Shown: positions 24,412-32,881, numbered from the stretch's first letter. The stretch: DNA of 64,000 nt from CAKOSP01 sp044432745 (GCA_044432745.1 JAWXUH010000002.1:124001-188000), one strand, 5' to 3'. Numbers and translations: made by a program. The notes: generated by a model from the letters alone, not told the origin.

Positions 24412-25335
24412 ATGAATGTACATTTAATTACGAGTCAGTCTTTTAGACTAGCAAATATGGAAATAAAAAAAATAGTTAAAGATAATACTTATTTAACTAT
24501 TAATGTAATAGGTAGTAATACTAACGAATTATTTGAAGAGTGTGGATATGCTTTCTTTTTAGATGATATGAAGTATATAGTTGTTAAAAATTTCTTTAAG
24601 GATATAGATAGTGATTCTGAAGAAAGAATTATGAAATATTTTTCAAATGTTAATGAAAGAGTTTGTTTGATTTTTTTAGAAAGTAAAGTAGATGGAAGAA
24701 AAAAAAGTATTAAAAAAATAAAAAAAGATTTCTCTTTAATAAATATTGATCTTGATTATAAAAATATATATGGTTATATAAATGATTATATTAAATTAAA
24801 TAATTTTACAATGGATTATGATTTTACTAAATATATAGTAGGGTTGTATGGTCTTGAAATAGATATAATTTTTAGTGAACTTGATAAAGTATTTACGTAT
24901 TATGAATTTAAGAAAACAAATTTATCTATAAATAATACTAAATCAATTTTATCTTCATCAATAAATTCTAATAGCTTTAAACTTATTGATGCGATTTTAA
25001 ATAAAGATTTATCACTTTCTTTAAAATTGCTAGATGACTTAATTACATATAAGGTTGAACCAATTTCTATTATTATATTACTTGCTAGAGAATATAGATT
25101 AGTTTCATATGTAAAAACATATACAGACAGAAAAATGAACTTATCTACTATTGCTCTTGAACTTAAAATGCAAGAGTGGCAAATTCAAAAATATTATCAA
25201 TATTCTATTTCGTTAAATAAAGCTGAAATTAATTCAATTATGAAATTACTTGCAGTGGAAGATGAGAAAATAAAAACTGGTGAACATAATTCTTATAATG
25301 CTCTCCAGTTAATAATTTTAGACATTTGTGTCTAG
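24412..25335 (+). CDS. holA: DNA polymerase III delta subunit
   Basis: 307 residues, divergent but with the HolA layout: an N-terminal AAA+-like domain (Y-A-F-F-L-D-D-M-K-Y-I-V-V-K-N) and a C-terminal helical collar (S-I-I-I-L-L-A-R-E-Y-R-L). It opens the beta clamp in the clamp loader. The position directly after comEC is the conserved Firmicutes order; the usual neighbour rpsT is missing here. Its 3' end overlaps the convergent rnhC gene by 18 bp. Confidence 0.85.
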   Translation: MNVHLITSQSFRLANMEIKKIVKDNTYLTINVIGSNTNELFEECGYAFFLDDMKYIVVKNFFKDIDSDSEERIMKYFSNVNERVCLIFLESKVDGRKKSIKKIKKDFSLINIDLDYKNIYGYINDYIKLNNFTMDYDFTKYIVGLYGLEIDIIFSELDKVFTYYEFKKTNLSINNTKSILSSSINSNSFKLIDAILNKDLSLSLKLLDDLITYKVEPISIIILLAREYRLVSYVKTYTDRKMNLSTIALELKMQEWQIQKYYQYSISLNKAEINSIMKLLAVEDEKIKTGEHNSYNALQLIILDICV

Positions 25336-26286
25336 TATTTCATTTGTAGTTTTAAAGTTTTTCTTTGCATAGATATCTAAGATTTCTATGCCTTTTTTTT
25401 CTACTAATTTTTTAGAAAATTCTAAAACTTTTTTACCAGATCCAAGAGGAACCTTGCTTCCAAGTTTTGCAGAAATTTTATCCATTTCTACTAAGAATAT
25501 ATATCTACTTATTATAGATGCTACTGCAACACTGTATACTTTATCTTCAGCTTTTGTTAAGAATACAATATTACTTTGTACATTCTTATAACCTTGAAGA
25601 TATTCATAATATTTTTTTTCATTTACAAATTGATCTATTACAATTTTTTCATATTTTAAATCAGGTGTATTTGCTAATTTATAAAGTACTTTATTATGAA
25701 GTATTGCTTTAACTTTATTAATATTTACTTCTTTAATTTTATTGTAATCTGCATTAGTAACTATTGAAGCTGCATATACAATTTCTTTTCCTAAAATAGG
25801 TCCAAGTTCTCTAATTTTATCATCACTAATTTTTTTAGAATCTCCAACACCAAGTTCCATTAAATGTGAAATTTTATCTTTAGGTACGTATGCTGCTGTT
25901 ACAATTATAGGTCCTAAGTAATCACCAGTTCCAACTTCATCAGATCCTATTGTAGATACTTTTTTTAAGTATGCATAATCAAAGTCATCTTTAACTTTTT
26001 TTTCTTTCTTTTCAGTATTCTTTTTTTCTTTAGAATCTATATCTTTATATATATCTCTTTTATTATTTTTCTTCTCAACTGCCGCCCACATATCAAAATC
26101 CATATCAGCATTAGGTCCTTGAAACATTATTTTACCTTTTTCATATAATGTTACTGTAGTATCATTATCACTTGCTTGAAATAGTGAGTAGGGAGGATTT
26201 TTTTCCCTTTTTTTATCTTGATAGTATTCAATCATTTTTTTTCGTACATTCTCAGTTGGAACGTACACATATGTTTTTGCTTTCAT
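25318..26286 (-). CDS. rnhC: ribonuclease HIII
   Basis: 322 residues from ATG 26286, which has GGTGAT just upstream; an in-frame ATG at 26304 lacks a clear site. The N-terminal substrate-binding domain (DUF3378-like, Q-A-S-D-N-D-T-T-V-T-L-Y) is followed by a charged linker and the RNase HII-type core: G-S-D-E-V-G-T-G-D-Y-L-G-P, G-V-G-D-S-K-K and V-I-D-Q-F supply the D-E-D-D metal residues. It removes RNA from RNA-DNA hybrids. Divergent from cvpA, as in Bacillus. Confidence 0.92.
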   Translation of the reverse strand: MKAKTYVYVPTENVRKKMIEYYQDKKREKNPPYSLFQASDNDTTVTLYEKGKIMFQGPNADMDFDMWAAVEKKNNKRDIYKDIDSKEKKNTEKKEKKVKDDFDYAYLKKVSTIGSDEVGTGDYLGPIIVTAAYVPKDKISHLMELGVGDSKKISDDKIRELGPILGKEIVYAASIVTNADYNKIKEVNINKVKAILHNKVLYKLANTPDLKYEKIVIDQFVNEKKYYEYLQGYKNVQSNIVFLTKAEDKVYSVAVASIISRYIFLVEMDKISAKLGSKVPLGSGKKVLEFSKKLVEKKGIEILDIYAKKNFKTTNEILDTNV

Positions 26287-26375
26287 AATTATCACCAATA
26301 TCATTTTATCATAATTTACTTTACATATCTACTTTTATTTTATATAATTAATACTAGAAGGAGAGTTGGTTAGAA

Positions 26376-27077
26376 ATGAATATAGTAGATATAGGAATGC
26401 TTGTTATTATCTTATGTTCTATGTTGTTTTGTTCTAAAAGTGGTGTCGTAAAATCTGCAATTGGATTAGCTGCACTTGTTGTAAGTGCTATACTTGCTTT
26501 TCAATTTAAAGATAGTGTTGCTAATTACTTTATAGATTTAATGCCTTTTGTAAATTTTGCAGGGCCTTTTGAAAACTTAACAACTATTAATGTATTATTC
26601 TATCATGGTGCTTCATTTATTCTATTATTTGTAGTGATATATAGTATCTTAAATATCGTTATAGTAGTTGCAGGATTTGTTGATAAACTTGTTAACGCAA
26701 CCGTAATACTTGCAGTTCCTAATAAAATATTAGGAGCAGTAGTTGGTTTCATACAAGGTGTTATGTTATCTTTTGTAATAATATTTGTATTAGTACAAAT
26801 GCCTCATACACAACAATTTGTTATCGATAGTGATTATGGATTTGTTTTATTAAATAGAACTCCTATTATTAAAGATGTTTTAGCGCAATGTACTGTGGTA
26901 GCAACTGATATAGCAGTGTTAATAACTGAAAATGAAAAAGAAACTAAAGCTGATATTGATTATATACAAAAAGAAATAATGAGTATATATGTTAAATATG
27001 GTGTATTAACTGCAGAATATGCACAAGAATTAATTGACACAGATAAAGTATCATTACCAGGAGTACAATTTCAGTAA
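26376..27077 (+). CDS. CvpA family membrane protein
   Basis: 233 residues with four membrane segments in the N-terminal ~170 residues and the CvpA pattern (N-I-V-D-I-G-M-L ... G-V-V-K-S-A-I-G-L; L-G-A-V-V-G-F-I-Q-G). CvpA is linked to colicin V production in E. coli and to envelope homeostasis; the exact function is unknown. Twelve bp before the thioredoxin gene, so an operon is likely. AAGGAGAG ribosome-binding site. Confidence 0.8.
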   Translation: MNIVDIGMLVIILCSMLFCSKSGVVKSAIGLAALVVSAILAFQFKDSVANYFIDLMPFVNFAGPFENLTTINVLFYHGASFILLFVVIYSILNIVIVVAGFVDKLVNATVILAVPNKILGAVVGFIQGVMLSFVIIFVLVQMPHTQQFVIDSDYGFVLLNRTPIIKDVLAQCTVVATDIAVLITENEKETKADIDYIQKEIMSIYVKYGVLTAEYAQELIDTDKVSLPGVQFQ

Positions 27078-27089
27078 GAAAGGAAATTT

Positions 27090-27380
27090 ATGATTAAATA
27101 TTTAAAAGACGGAGAAGTTTTTGAAGAAGTAATTAAAGAGGGAGACTATATAGTTGATTTCTATGCAGACTGGTGTGGACCTTGTAAAATGTTAGGACCT
27201 GTTTTAGAATCTTTAGAGAATGTAAATGTTCTTAAAGTAGATGTAGATAATTTTCAAGCTATTGCAAATAAATTTGCAGTTATGAGTATTCCTACAATTA
27301 TTTATTTTAAAGACGGAATTGAAATTCAAAAAGAAATAGGTTTTAGAAATAAAGAACAAATTATGGGGATGATAAAATAA
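27090..27380 (+). CDS. trxA: thioredoxin
   Basis: 96 residues with the active site A-D-W-C-G-P-C-K (residues ~27-34) and the cis-proline S-I-P-T near ~70. It reduces protein disulphides in the cytoplasm. It is short relative to typical 105-residue thioredoxins because the N-terminal strand is reduced. Ends in a terminator shared with a convergent small gene. Confidence 0.9.
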   Translation: MIKYLKDGEVFEEVIKEGDYIVDFYADWCGPCKMLGPVLESLENVNVLKVDVDNFQAIANKFAVMSIPTIIYFKDGIEIQKEIGFRNKEQIMGMIK

Positions 27381-27408
27381 AAAAAAAGCTTTAAGCTTTT
27401 TTTTATTT
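27378..27408. terminator. bidirectional terminator
   Basis: AAAAAAAGCTT paired with AAGCTTTTTTTT, between trxA (plus) and the 37-residue gene (minus). Confidence 0.7.
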
Positions 27409-27428
27409 TATTTTTTTATCAATTATAA

Positions 27429-27542
27429 TTATTGATTGTCTCCGTCTTTATCAAGACCATTATGTTTTGAATTTTTTTTGTGAGTTTCAATTGCTTTTTT
27501 AACATTTTTTCTTGAAGCTGCTGCACTTTTTTTCGTTGTCAT
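27429..27542 (-). CDS. 37-residue basic protein
   Basis: Starts M-T-T-K-K-S-A-A-A-S-R-K and ends D-G-D-N-Q, with a Lys-rich middle. The start codon is preceded by a strong AGGAGG box. Not recognised; the basic composition suggests nucleic acid or ribosome binding. A good ribosome-binding site and a terminator on the correct side support it as real. Confidence 0.6.
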   Translation of the reverse strand: MTTKKSAAASRKNVKKAIETHKKNSKHNGLDKDGDNQ

Positions 27543-27621
27543 AATTTACCTCCTAAATATAGTATTAATTATAATAATTTTTTTATAATGGAATTATTTA
27601 ACAATTTTAGAAAAATAATGT

Positions 27622-27650
27622 TTGACTTGTTAACTTGCTAGCTATATAAT
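27622..27650 (+). promoter_or_regulatory. consensus sigma-A promoter
   Basis: TTGACT (27622-27627), 17-bp spacer, TATAAT (27645-27650), just before the adenylosuccinate synthetase-like gene. No riboswitch-like leader is present. Confidence 0.8.
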
Positions 27651-27670
27651 ATTTTTTTAGGGAGATAGCA

Positions 27671-28975
27671 ATGATAAAAAATGTAATATCTGTTATAGAT
27701 GGAGTAGCTGGTAGTTCTGGTAAAGGTAAAGTAATTGGTGAGATAGTAACTGATAATAATATAAAGATCAATGCAGCTATTACTAATTGTTATCCTAATG
27801 CTGGTCATACTGTTATTCATGATAAAAAAAGAATTTTTAAAAATATTCCTGTTTCAATAATAAATCCTAATCCTGATTTATTTATAGGTCCAGGTTCAAT
27901 AATTAATCTAAATGACTTTGTTAAGGAATATGAAGATAATAAAGATTTACTTTGTGGACGTAAAATATATGTTCATGAAATGGTTCCTGTTATACTAGAT
28001 GAACATATTAAAATAGAAAAAGAATTAATTAAAAGTGGATCTACTTTCAAAGGTTGTGGAGCTGCTGCATGTGATAAAACTATGAGAAAAAGTACATTTT
28101 TTAAAGGTTATAAAAATGCTATAGTTGTTAGTAATGAAGAATGGCTTGGAAGATTACATGAGATTCTTGAAGAAGAAGTAGGATATGTTCTTATGGAAGG
28201 TGCACAAGGTTGTGACTTGTCTATAAATCATAGTGGTAATTATCCTTATACAACAAGTAGAAATGTTTCTACTACTCAAATGCTTGCTGATTGTGGAATA
28301 CCTGCTGAAAGATTACTAGAAACTATTATGGTAATTAGACCTTTTCCTATAAGAATTAGTAATATAACTGACATAGGATATATTAATTCTGGTGAATGTG
28401 GAAGTGGTGAAGAACTTACTTGGTCTCATATAAATTATGCTTCTATAATAGGTACATATCCTACTGTAGATATATTTAATCATTTAGAAATTGTAATGGA
28501 TGCAGAATATATTAGACTTATAAAATCTAAGTTAACTGATATTAATTTATTACAAATTTTTAAAAATAAACCTATTTCTTTAGATAAGGTATCAGTCTTA
28601 GAAATGGAGAGAATGTATTTTAAAAATTTAGGAAGAAAGAATTATTATAGTGAATTTTTAAGTATGGAAATGCATGACTTATCTGAAAATACTACGGTTA
28701 CTATGAAAGAAAGAAGAATATTTGATTTAGACATTGAGAAGTTAGAACTAAACTGTAGATTAAATGCTCCATATGGTTTATATTTGAATTTCTTTCAACA
28801 GTTAAACTATATTTATAATCAAGTTAGTGATAATGGAAAAACTGTTTATTTTGATAGATATATAAGAGAATATATGACTTGGTTAGAAGAAAGTACAGAT
28901 ACAAATATTTTAGCACTTGGTACTGGTGCAAAGAATAACGAAAGAATATTAATGAAAAACTTAATAAAACAATAA
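27671..28975 (+). CDS. divergent adenylosuccinate synthetase superfamily enzyme
   Basis: 434 residues with PurA landmarks: N-terminal G-S-S-G-K-G-K (P-loop), N-A-G-H-T at ~43-47, G-C-G-A-A-A-C-D-K in place of G-I-G-P-A-Y-x-D-K, and M-E-G-A-Q-G-x-x-L-S-I ... Y-P-Y-T-T-S-R-N. The usual P-loop G-D-E-G-K-G-K is changed to G-S-S-G-K-G-K, so the Asp that acts as general base in E. coli PurA (Asp13) is Ser. The enzyme may use another nucleotide or substrate; phage PurZ-type synthetases are one possibility. No purB or other purine gene is adjacent. Single gene with a strong promoter; an exporter follows. Confidence 0.7.
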   Translation: MIKNVISVIDGVAGSSGKGKVIGEIVTDNNIKINAAITNCYPNAGHTVIHDKKRIFKNIPVSIINPNPDLFIGPGSIINLNDFVKEYEDNKDLLCGRKIYVHEMVPVILDEHIKIEKELIKSGSTFKGCGAAACDKTMRKSTFFKGYKNAIVVSNEEWLGRLHEILEEEVGYVLMEGAQGCDLSINHSGNYPYTTSRNVSTTQMLADCGIPAERLLETIMVIRPFPIRISNITDIGYINSGECGSGEELTWSHINYASIIGTYPTVDIFNHLEIVMDAEYIRLIKSKLTDINLLQIFKNKPISLDKVSVLEMERMYFKNLGRKNYYSEFLSMEMHDLSENTTVTMKERRIFDLDIEKLELNCRLNAPYGLYLNFFQQLNYIYNQVSDNGKTVYFDRYIREYMTWLEESTDTNILALGTGAKNNERILMKNLIKQ

Positions 28976-29032
28976 TTAATCAATTATTGTTTTTTTGTTT
29001 TTAGTGTGATATATTGATTACAGGTGATTTTT

Positions 29033-30811
29033 GTGAAAAAGAAAAAAAATGTAGAAAAATCTACAGAAGAAAAGAAGAAAATAAGTAAAAATGAATTTAA
29101 GGTATTAAGTAAATATATAAAAAAAGAAAAATTTAGTTTAACTATTTATTTACTACTTACTTTTTTTTGTATAATTCCTTCAATATGTATACCTTATTTA
29201 TTTGGTTCAGCGTGGGATTTACTTGTAGTAGGTGAATTATCTTCATACATTGTATATATTATGATAGCTTGTTTCTTTAATATATTTTCATATTGTTTTG
29301 TATCTCTTATTATGAATATGTTATATTACAAAATGGAAAAAAGGATATCTAGTGAAATATTCAAAGATTTATATACTAAAGTAAATGATCTTCCCGCTAT
29401 AGCTTTTGAAGACCTTGGAGTAGGTGAGATAACTAATAGATTACAAACAGATCCAAATACAGTAGTAGAATTATTTTTTGCTTTTGTAGATGGAATATAT
29501 TTTATTGTTAAAACACTTATTATATTTATTGTTATATTTAATATTTCCTTTGTATTAGGAATGGAAGCATTTATATTTACATTTACAATGTTCTTTATTT
29601 CAAAATACTTTATGCCTAAAATAAAAAAATATCAAAAAGATTTAAGTTCAAGTGGAGATGAGTTTTCTAAAATGAATACTGAGAATCTTCAAGGTATTAG
29701 AGAAATAAAATCATTAGGAATTAAAAAAATATTATCTAAGAAGGTATTTGATAACGTAGATGATTATACTAAGAAAAGAATGGATATTAATATAAATGAA
29801 AATTATTTTTATTGCTTTAATAATACAGTATTTTATTTATTTCAAATTATTATTTTTGCAACAATGGGAAATATGTACGTTAATGGAGCAATATCAATAG
29901 CTATTTATATGATGATACAAAACCATGTTTGGAATTTAGATTATGCAGCTACTAAAATAAGTAAAATGGGTACAGATTATTCTAAAATAAGTGTTTCTTT
30001 AGGAAGAATAAATGATATACTTTCAAATAAGTTATATGAAGATGAAAAATTTGGAGATAAAGTTTTAAAAGATGTTACTGGTAATTTAGAATTTAATTCA
30101 GTTAACTTCAAATATAAAGATGAAGAAGATTATGTATTAAAAGATTTTACTGCAGCATTTAAACCTAATGTTAAAAATGCTGTAGTAGGTAAAAGTGGTA
30201 ATGGTAAGAGTACTTTATTTAACTTATTACTTAGATATTTTGATTCAACTGAAGGAACTATAACTATAGATGGTACTAATATAAAAGATTTAGAAGAATC
30301 ATCTTTAAGATCCAATATATCTGTTATACGTCAGCAACCATTTTTATTTAATGAAACAATTAGAGAAAATTTTAAAATAGTTAAACCAGATGTAACAGAT
30401 GAAGAAATTATTGATGTTTGTAAAAAAGCATATATTCATGATTATATTACTGGTCTTAAACTTGGTTATGATACAGTTATTGGAGAAGGTGGAGTTAATC
30501 TATCTGGTGGTCAAAAACAAAGAATAGCTATTGCAAGAACACTTCTTCTTAATACTAAAATAATTTTATTTGATGAAGCAACTAGCGCTCTTGATAATGA
30601 AGCTCAAGAATATATTAAGAAAACAATTGATAATTTAGTTAAAGATCATACAGTTATTATAATTGCACATAGATTATCTACTATTGTAGATGCAGACAAA
30701 ATATTTGTTGTTAATGAAGGAACTATAACAGCATCAGGAACTCATAAAGAGTTAGTTAAAAATAATGATATATATAAATCATTATATAAGAATGAAGATT
30801 TAATTAATTAA
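29033..30811 (+). CDS. ABC exporter, fused permease-ATPase
   Basis: 592 residues from GTG 29033, 5 nt after AGGTGA; an in-frame GTG at 29024 lies inside that box. Six membrane segments (~35-310) precede an ATPase domain with Walker A (G-K-S-G-N-G-K-S-T), signature L-S-G-G-Q-K-Q-R, Walker B (I-I-L-F-D-E-A-T) and H-loop (I-I-A-H-R-L-S). It is similar in sequence and layout to the exporter on the tRNA-Pro element. Drug, lipid or peptide export is possible; the substrate is unknown. Confidence 0.88.
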   Translation: MKKKKNVEKSTEEKKKISKNEFKVLSKYIKKEKFSLTIYLLLTFFCIIPSICIPYLFGSAWDLLVVGELSSYIVYIMIACFFNIFSYCFVSLIMNMLYYKMEKRISSEIFKDLYTKVNDLPAIAFEDLGVGEITNRLQTDPNTVVELFFAFVDGIYFIVKTLIIFIVIFNISFVLGMEAFIFTFTMFFISKYFMPKIKKYQKDLSSSGDEFSKMNTENLQGIREIKSLGIKKILSKKVFDNVDDYTKKRMDININENYFYCFNNTVFYLFQIIIFATMGNMYVNGAISIAIYMMIQNHVWNLDYAATKISKMGTDYSKISVSLGRINDILSNKLYEDEKFGDKVLKDVTGNLEFNSVNFKYKDEEDYVLKDFTAAFKPNVKNAVVGKSGNGKSTLFNLLLRYFDSTEGTITIDGTNIKDLEESSLRSNISVIRQQPFLFNETIRENFKIVKPDVTDEEIIDVCKKAYIHDYITGLKLGYDTVIGEGGVNLSGGQKQRIAIARTLLLNTKIILFDEATSALDNEAQEYIKKTIDNLVKDHTVIIIAHRLSTIVDADKIFVVNEGTITASGTHKELVKNNDIYKSLYKNEDLIN

Positions 30812-30842
30812 AAAAGAAAATATAAAATTATATTTTCTTTTT
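30812..30842 (+). terminator. intrinsic terminator
   Basis: GAAAATATAA pairs with TTATATTTTC and is followed by T8. The T-run reaches the stop codon of the convergent gene. Confidence 0.75.
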
Positions 30843-30843
30843 T

Positions 30844-31389
30844 TTATGATATAAAGTTTGTATCTGCTGGGCAAGAAAACGTAGATTCATTTATAGAATA
30901 TGTTGCATCACTATATATTAAATTATTTGATTCATACTCTGCAGAAAATGCAACTTGATTAGTATGATCGTTTAACATTATAGTAATTGTATAATCTGCA
31001 TCTGATTTATTTAATAGTACATATCCACTATAACCTTCTTTTGTAGTAATATCTTCTGCATGTTGTATATCAACTAAGTAACCATTATCTATAAAATATT
31101 GTAGTGAATAGCAATTGTAATCATTTCCTTGTAAATCATCATATAAAGTTACTGTAGCTGTTAAAGTTGCAAGTGTATCCGTTATTTTAAGTAACTCATT
31201 AATAGTTGGATCATCTTCAGTTTCTTCATCTTCTAAAGCTTCATTATTTTCTACAACTACATCATCTGTTGTCGAATATAATAGTGGTACTATTTTTGAC
31301 ATTAAAATTATTAAAACAGCTATTAAAACTATAATACCCGATATTAATTCTATTAGTGCAAATTTCTTTTTTTCTTTATTATTATTCAT
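30844..31389 (-). CDS. pilin-like membrane-anchored protein
   Basis: 181 residues. A basic N-terminus is followed by F-A-L-I-E-L-I and a ~20-residue hydrophobic helix, the pattern of type IV pilins including the Glu at +5. The residue before the Phe is Lys instead of the Gly used by prepilin peptidase, so processing is doubtful. The external part is acidic near the membrane, with two Cys (near ~93 and ~175) that could form a disulphide. Its own promoter is at 31420-31448. Could also be an ordinary anchored protein. Confidence 0.5.
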   Translation of the reverse strand: MNNNKEKKKFALIELISGIIVLIAVLIILMSKIVPLLYSTTDDVVVENNEALEDEETEDDPTINELLKITDTLATLTATVTLYDDLQGNDYNCYSLQYFIDNGYLVDIQHAEDITTKEGYSGYVLLNKSDADYTITIMLNDHTNQVAFSAEYESNNLIYSDATYSINESTFSCPADTNFIS

Positions 31390-31419
31390 ACTTCATTCTT
31401 CTTTCTTTATTCTTAATTA

Positions 31420-31448
31420 ATTATATAATAATTTAAAACATATTTCAA
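31420..31448 (-). promoter_or_regulatory. sigma-A promoter of the pilin-like gene
   Basis: On the minus strand: TTGAAA (31443-31448), 17-bp spacer, TATAAT (31420-31425). Confidence 0.75.
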
Positions 31449-31489
31449 TATCAAAAAAACCTTAAAAGTAATTTATTTATTACAAAAGC

Positions 31490-31518
31490 TTGACTTTACT
31501 CATTAAAAGTGATATAAT
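31490..31518 (+). promoter_or_regulatory. sigma-A promoter
   Basis: TTGACT (31490-31495), 17-bp spacer, TATAAT (31513-31518), 28 bp before the start of the gene at 31547. Confidence 0.8.
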
Positions 31519-31546
31519 CATTACAAGAAGTGGGGTTGAAGTATAT

Positions 31547-31762
31547 ATGAAATATATTTTAGGGATGATTATTTTTTTAATAGGTTTAGCTTTATTAGTA
31601 TTAGGAATATCTTATGGTGTTTTAGAATTAATTGTTGTAGGAGTAATCTTTATGGTAGTAGGTATCATGTTTATTACATCTTACAATAAGAAAATTGGTA
31701 TTGGAGCTGAAACATTTATAACAGATGTTATTGACATTGTATGTAGCATTATGGGTTCTTAA
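31547..31762 (+). CDS. small membrane protein
   Basis: 71 residues, two hydrophobic segments separated by a short turn (G-V-L-E-L), with N-terminus M-K-Y-I-L-G-M. The start is ATG 31547 because the region upstream is the promoter at 31490-31518. A GGGG box lies ~10 nt upstream. Not recognised. Confidence 0.6.
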   Translation: MKYILGMIIFLIGLALLVLGISYGVLELIVVGVIFMVVGIMFITSYNKKIGIGAETFITDVIDIVCSIMGS

Positions 31763-31767
31763 TAAAA

Positions 31768-31793
31768 TAAAACAACTAAGGTTGTTTTTTTAT
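31768..31793 (+). terminator. intrinsic terminator
   Basis: AACAAC (31771-31776), TAAG, GTTGTT (31781-31786), T-run. Confidence 0.8.
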
Positions 31794-31802
31794 TTTGTTA
31801 AT

Positions 31803-31831
31803 TTGACACAATAATAAAAAAATTATATACT
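31803..31831 (+). promoter_or_regulatory. sigma-A promoter
   Basis: TTGACA (31803-31808), 17-bp spacer, TATACT (31826-31831), before the gene at 31860. Confidence 0.75.
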
Positions 31832-31859
31832 TTAATAATAGAAAAAGGAGTTAATAAAA

Positions 31860-32204
31860 ATGGAAGAAAGTGTTAAAAAAAAGAAAAAAAATATTACAGT
31901 TATAGTAATAAGTATTCTTGTAACTATATTTGTAGTAATACCAGTTATGACTATATTTGTAGTTAGTAATATATTTGGTTATTTAAATGAAGTTTTAGTA
32001 ACTTCATCAATGAACTGCGTTGCATCTGATAGTAATATAAAAATATATTATGAAGGTAATCAAATAGTAGATTTTCTAGCTGAAAAAGTAATTTTTGACA
32101 TAGATGATGAAAATGAACTAGTAGATCAAATTGGTATTGAAACTTATTTAAATAACTATAGTGCATGGTATGAAAAAAACTTTAATGGAAAATGTGAAAG
32201 ATAG
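31860..32204 (+). CDS. single-pass membrane protein with extracellular domain
   Basis: 114 residues: a Lys-rich cytoplasmic start, one membrane helix (~12-40), and a ~70-residue external domain with two Cys (near ~52 and ~112) that may pair. AAAAGGAG ribosome-binding site. Not recognised. It directly precedes the split spoIVA, separated by a terminator. Confidence 0.6.
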   Translation: MEESVKKKKKNITVIVISILVTIFVVIPVMTIFVVSNIFGYLNEVLVTSSMNCVASDSNIKIYYEGNQIVDFLAEKVIFDIDDENELVDQIGIETYLNNYSAWYEKNFNGKCER

Positions 32205-32244
32205 TAATTAAATAACTTGAAAAATAAAATTAATATTTTATAAA

Positions 32245-32278
32245 GGAAGATATGTAATATATGCATATTTTCTTTTTT
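32245..32278 (+). terminator. terminator hairpin upstream of spoIVA
   Basis: GAAGATATG pairs with CATATTTTC around a 9-nt loop, then T7. The right arm overlaps the candidate sigma-E -35 box of spoIVA. Confidence 0.6.
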
Positions 32279-32290
32279 TGTACATATTTT
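32263..32290 (+). promoter_or_regulatory. candidate sigma-E promoter of spoIVA
   Basis: GCATATT (32263-32269), 13-bp spacer, CATATTTT (32283-32290). This fits the mother-cell sigma-E pattern (K-M-ATATT, ~13-15 bp, CATAcaNT) moderately well. spoIVA is a sigma-E gene in Bacillus. Not proven here. Confidence 0.4.
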
Positions 32291-32316
32291 TAAGTAGTAA
32301 AAGAAAGATGGTGTTT

Positions 32317-32685
32317 ATGAATAAACAAGAAATAATTTCTTCAATATCTAAAAAGGGTAATGGGGAGATATATCTAGGTGTTGTTGGAGCTGTTAGAACA
32401 GGTAAATCAACATTTATAAAAAGATTTATAGAAAATTTAGTTGTACCAAATATTGAGGATGAATATGAAAAAAAGAAATGTTTAGATGAAATTCCCCAAA
32501 GTGCATCAGGAAAAACTATTATGACTACTGAGCCAAAATTTGTTCCATCAAGTGGTGCAGAGATAAAAGTAGCGGAATTTTCTACTAAAATTAAACTAGT
32601 AGACTGCGTTGGATACGTTGTTCCAGAGGCAACTGGTTTTGCAGATGATGATGGTAATCCTAGGATGGTTAAAAGTCCATGGTAA
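32317..32685 (+). pseudogene. spoIVA: spoIVA, 5' part (codons 1-122), interrupted by a 9.9-kb element
   Basis: 122 codons matching the N-terminus of SpoIVA, the ATP-hydrolysing base layer of the spore coat: G-G/N-G-E-I-Y-L-G-V-V-G-A-V-R-T-G-K-S-T (Walker A, K30), G-K-T-I-M-T-T-E-P-K-F-V-P (~65-77), V-D-C-V-G-Y (D96). It runs to P-R-M-V-K-S-P-W, where an immediate TAA ends the frame. The 3' part lies at 42628-43740. The break is at codon 122, inside the ATPase domain. In this configuration no functional SpoIVA can be made. Start ATG 32317 matches the SpoIVA N-terminus in length. Confidence 0.95.
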
Positions 32686-32704
32686 GTATTATCTTAGTGA
32701 TACC
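32680..32704. promoter_or_regulatory. attL of the spoIVA element
   Basis: The crossover TGGT (32680-32683) is shared with 42625-42628. To its right, TAGTGATACC (32695-32704) is the inverted partner (9/10) of GGTATCATTA at 42602-42611 on the other element end. Confidence 0.85.
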
Positions 32705-32711
32705 TAAATAT

Positions 32712-32743
32712 AAAAAAATAATATAAAAAATATTATTTTTTTT
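32712..32743 (+). terminator. terminator-like hairpin inside the left end of the element
   Basis: AATAATAT and ATATTATT arms with an A-rich loop and a T8 run. It would stop transcripts entering from the 5' part of spoIVA. Confidence 0.6.
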
Positions 32744-32844
32744 GTTAGAATATATTAATTTATATGTTACAAACAGTTTTTTTGATAAAAACTAGATTTA
32801 TTACTTAAAATATAATTTATTTCCTAGCAATTAATAAACTATAG

Positions 32845-32853
32845 TGGTATAAT
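32845..32853 (+). promoter_or_regulatory. extended -10 promoter of the giant surface protein gene
   Basis: TGGTATAAT (32845-32853) is an extended -10 element. No good -35 lies 17 bp upstream. It is followed by AGGGGGAA and the start codon at 32882. Confidence 0.5.
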
Positions 32854-32881
32854 AACTCTAATTTATTAGGGGGAATGTTGT

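Noticed and set aside
25318..25600. rpsT (S20) expected after holA.
   Set aside because: The following region is the convergent rnhC gene on the minus strand; no S20-like frame is present here.
27543..27670. Purine or other riboswitch before the adenylosuccinate synthetase-like gene.
   Set aside because: The promoter at 27622-27650 leaves almost no leader before the start codon.
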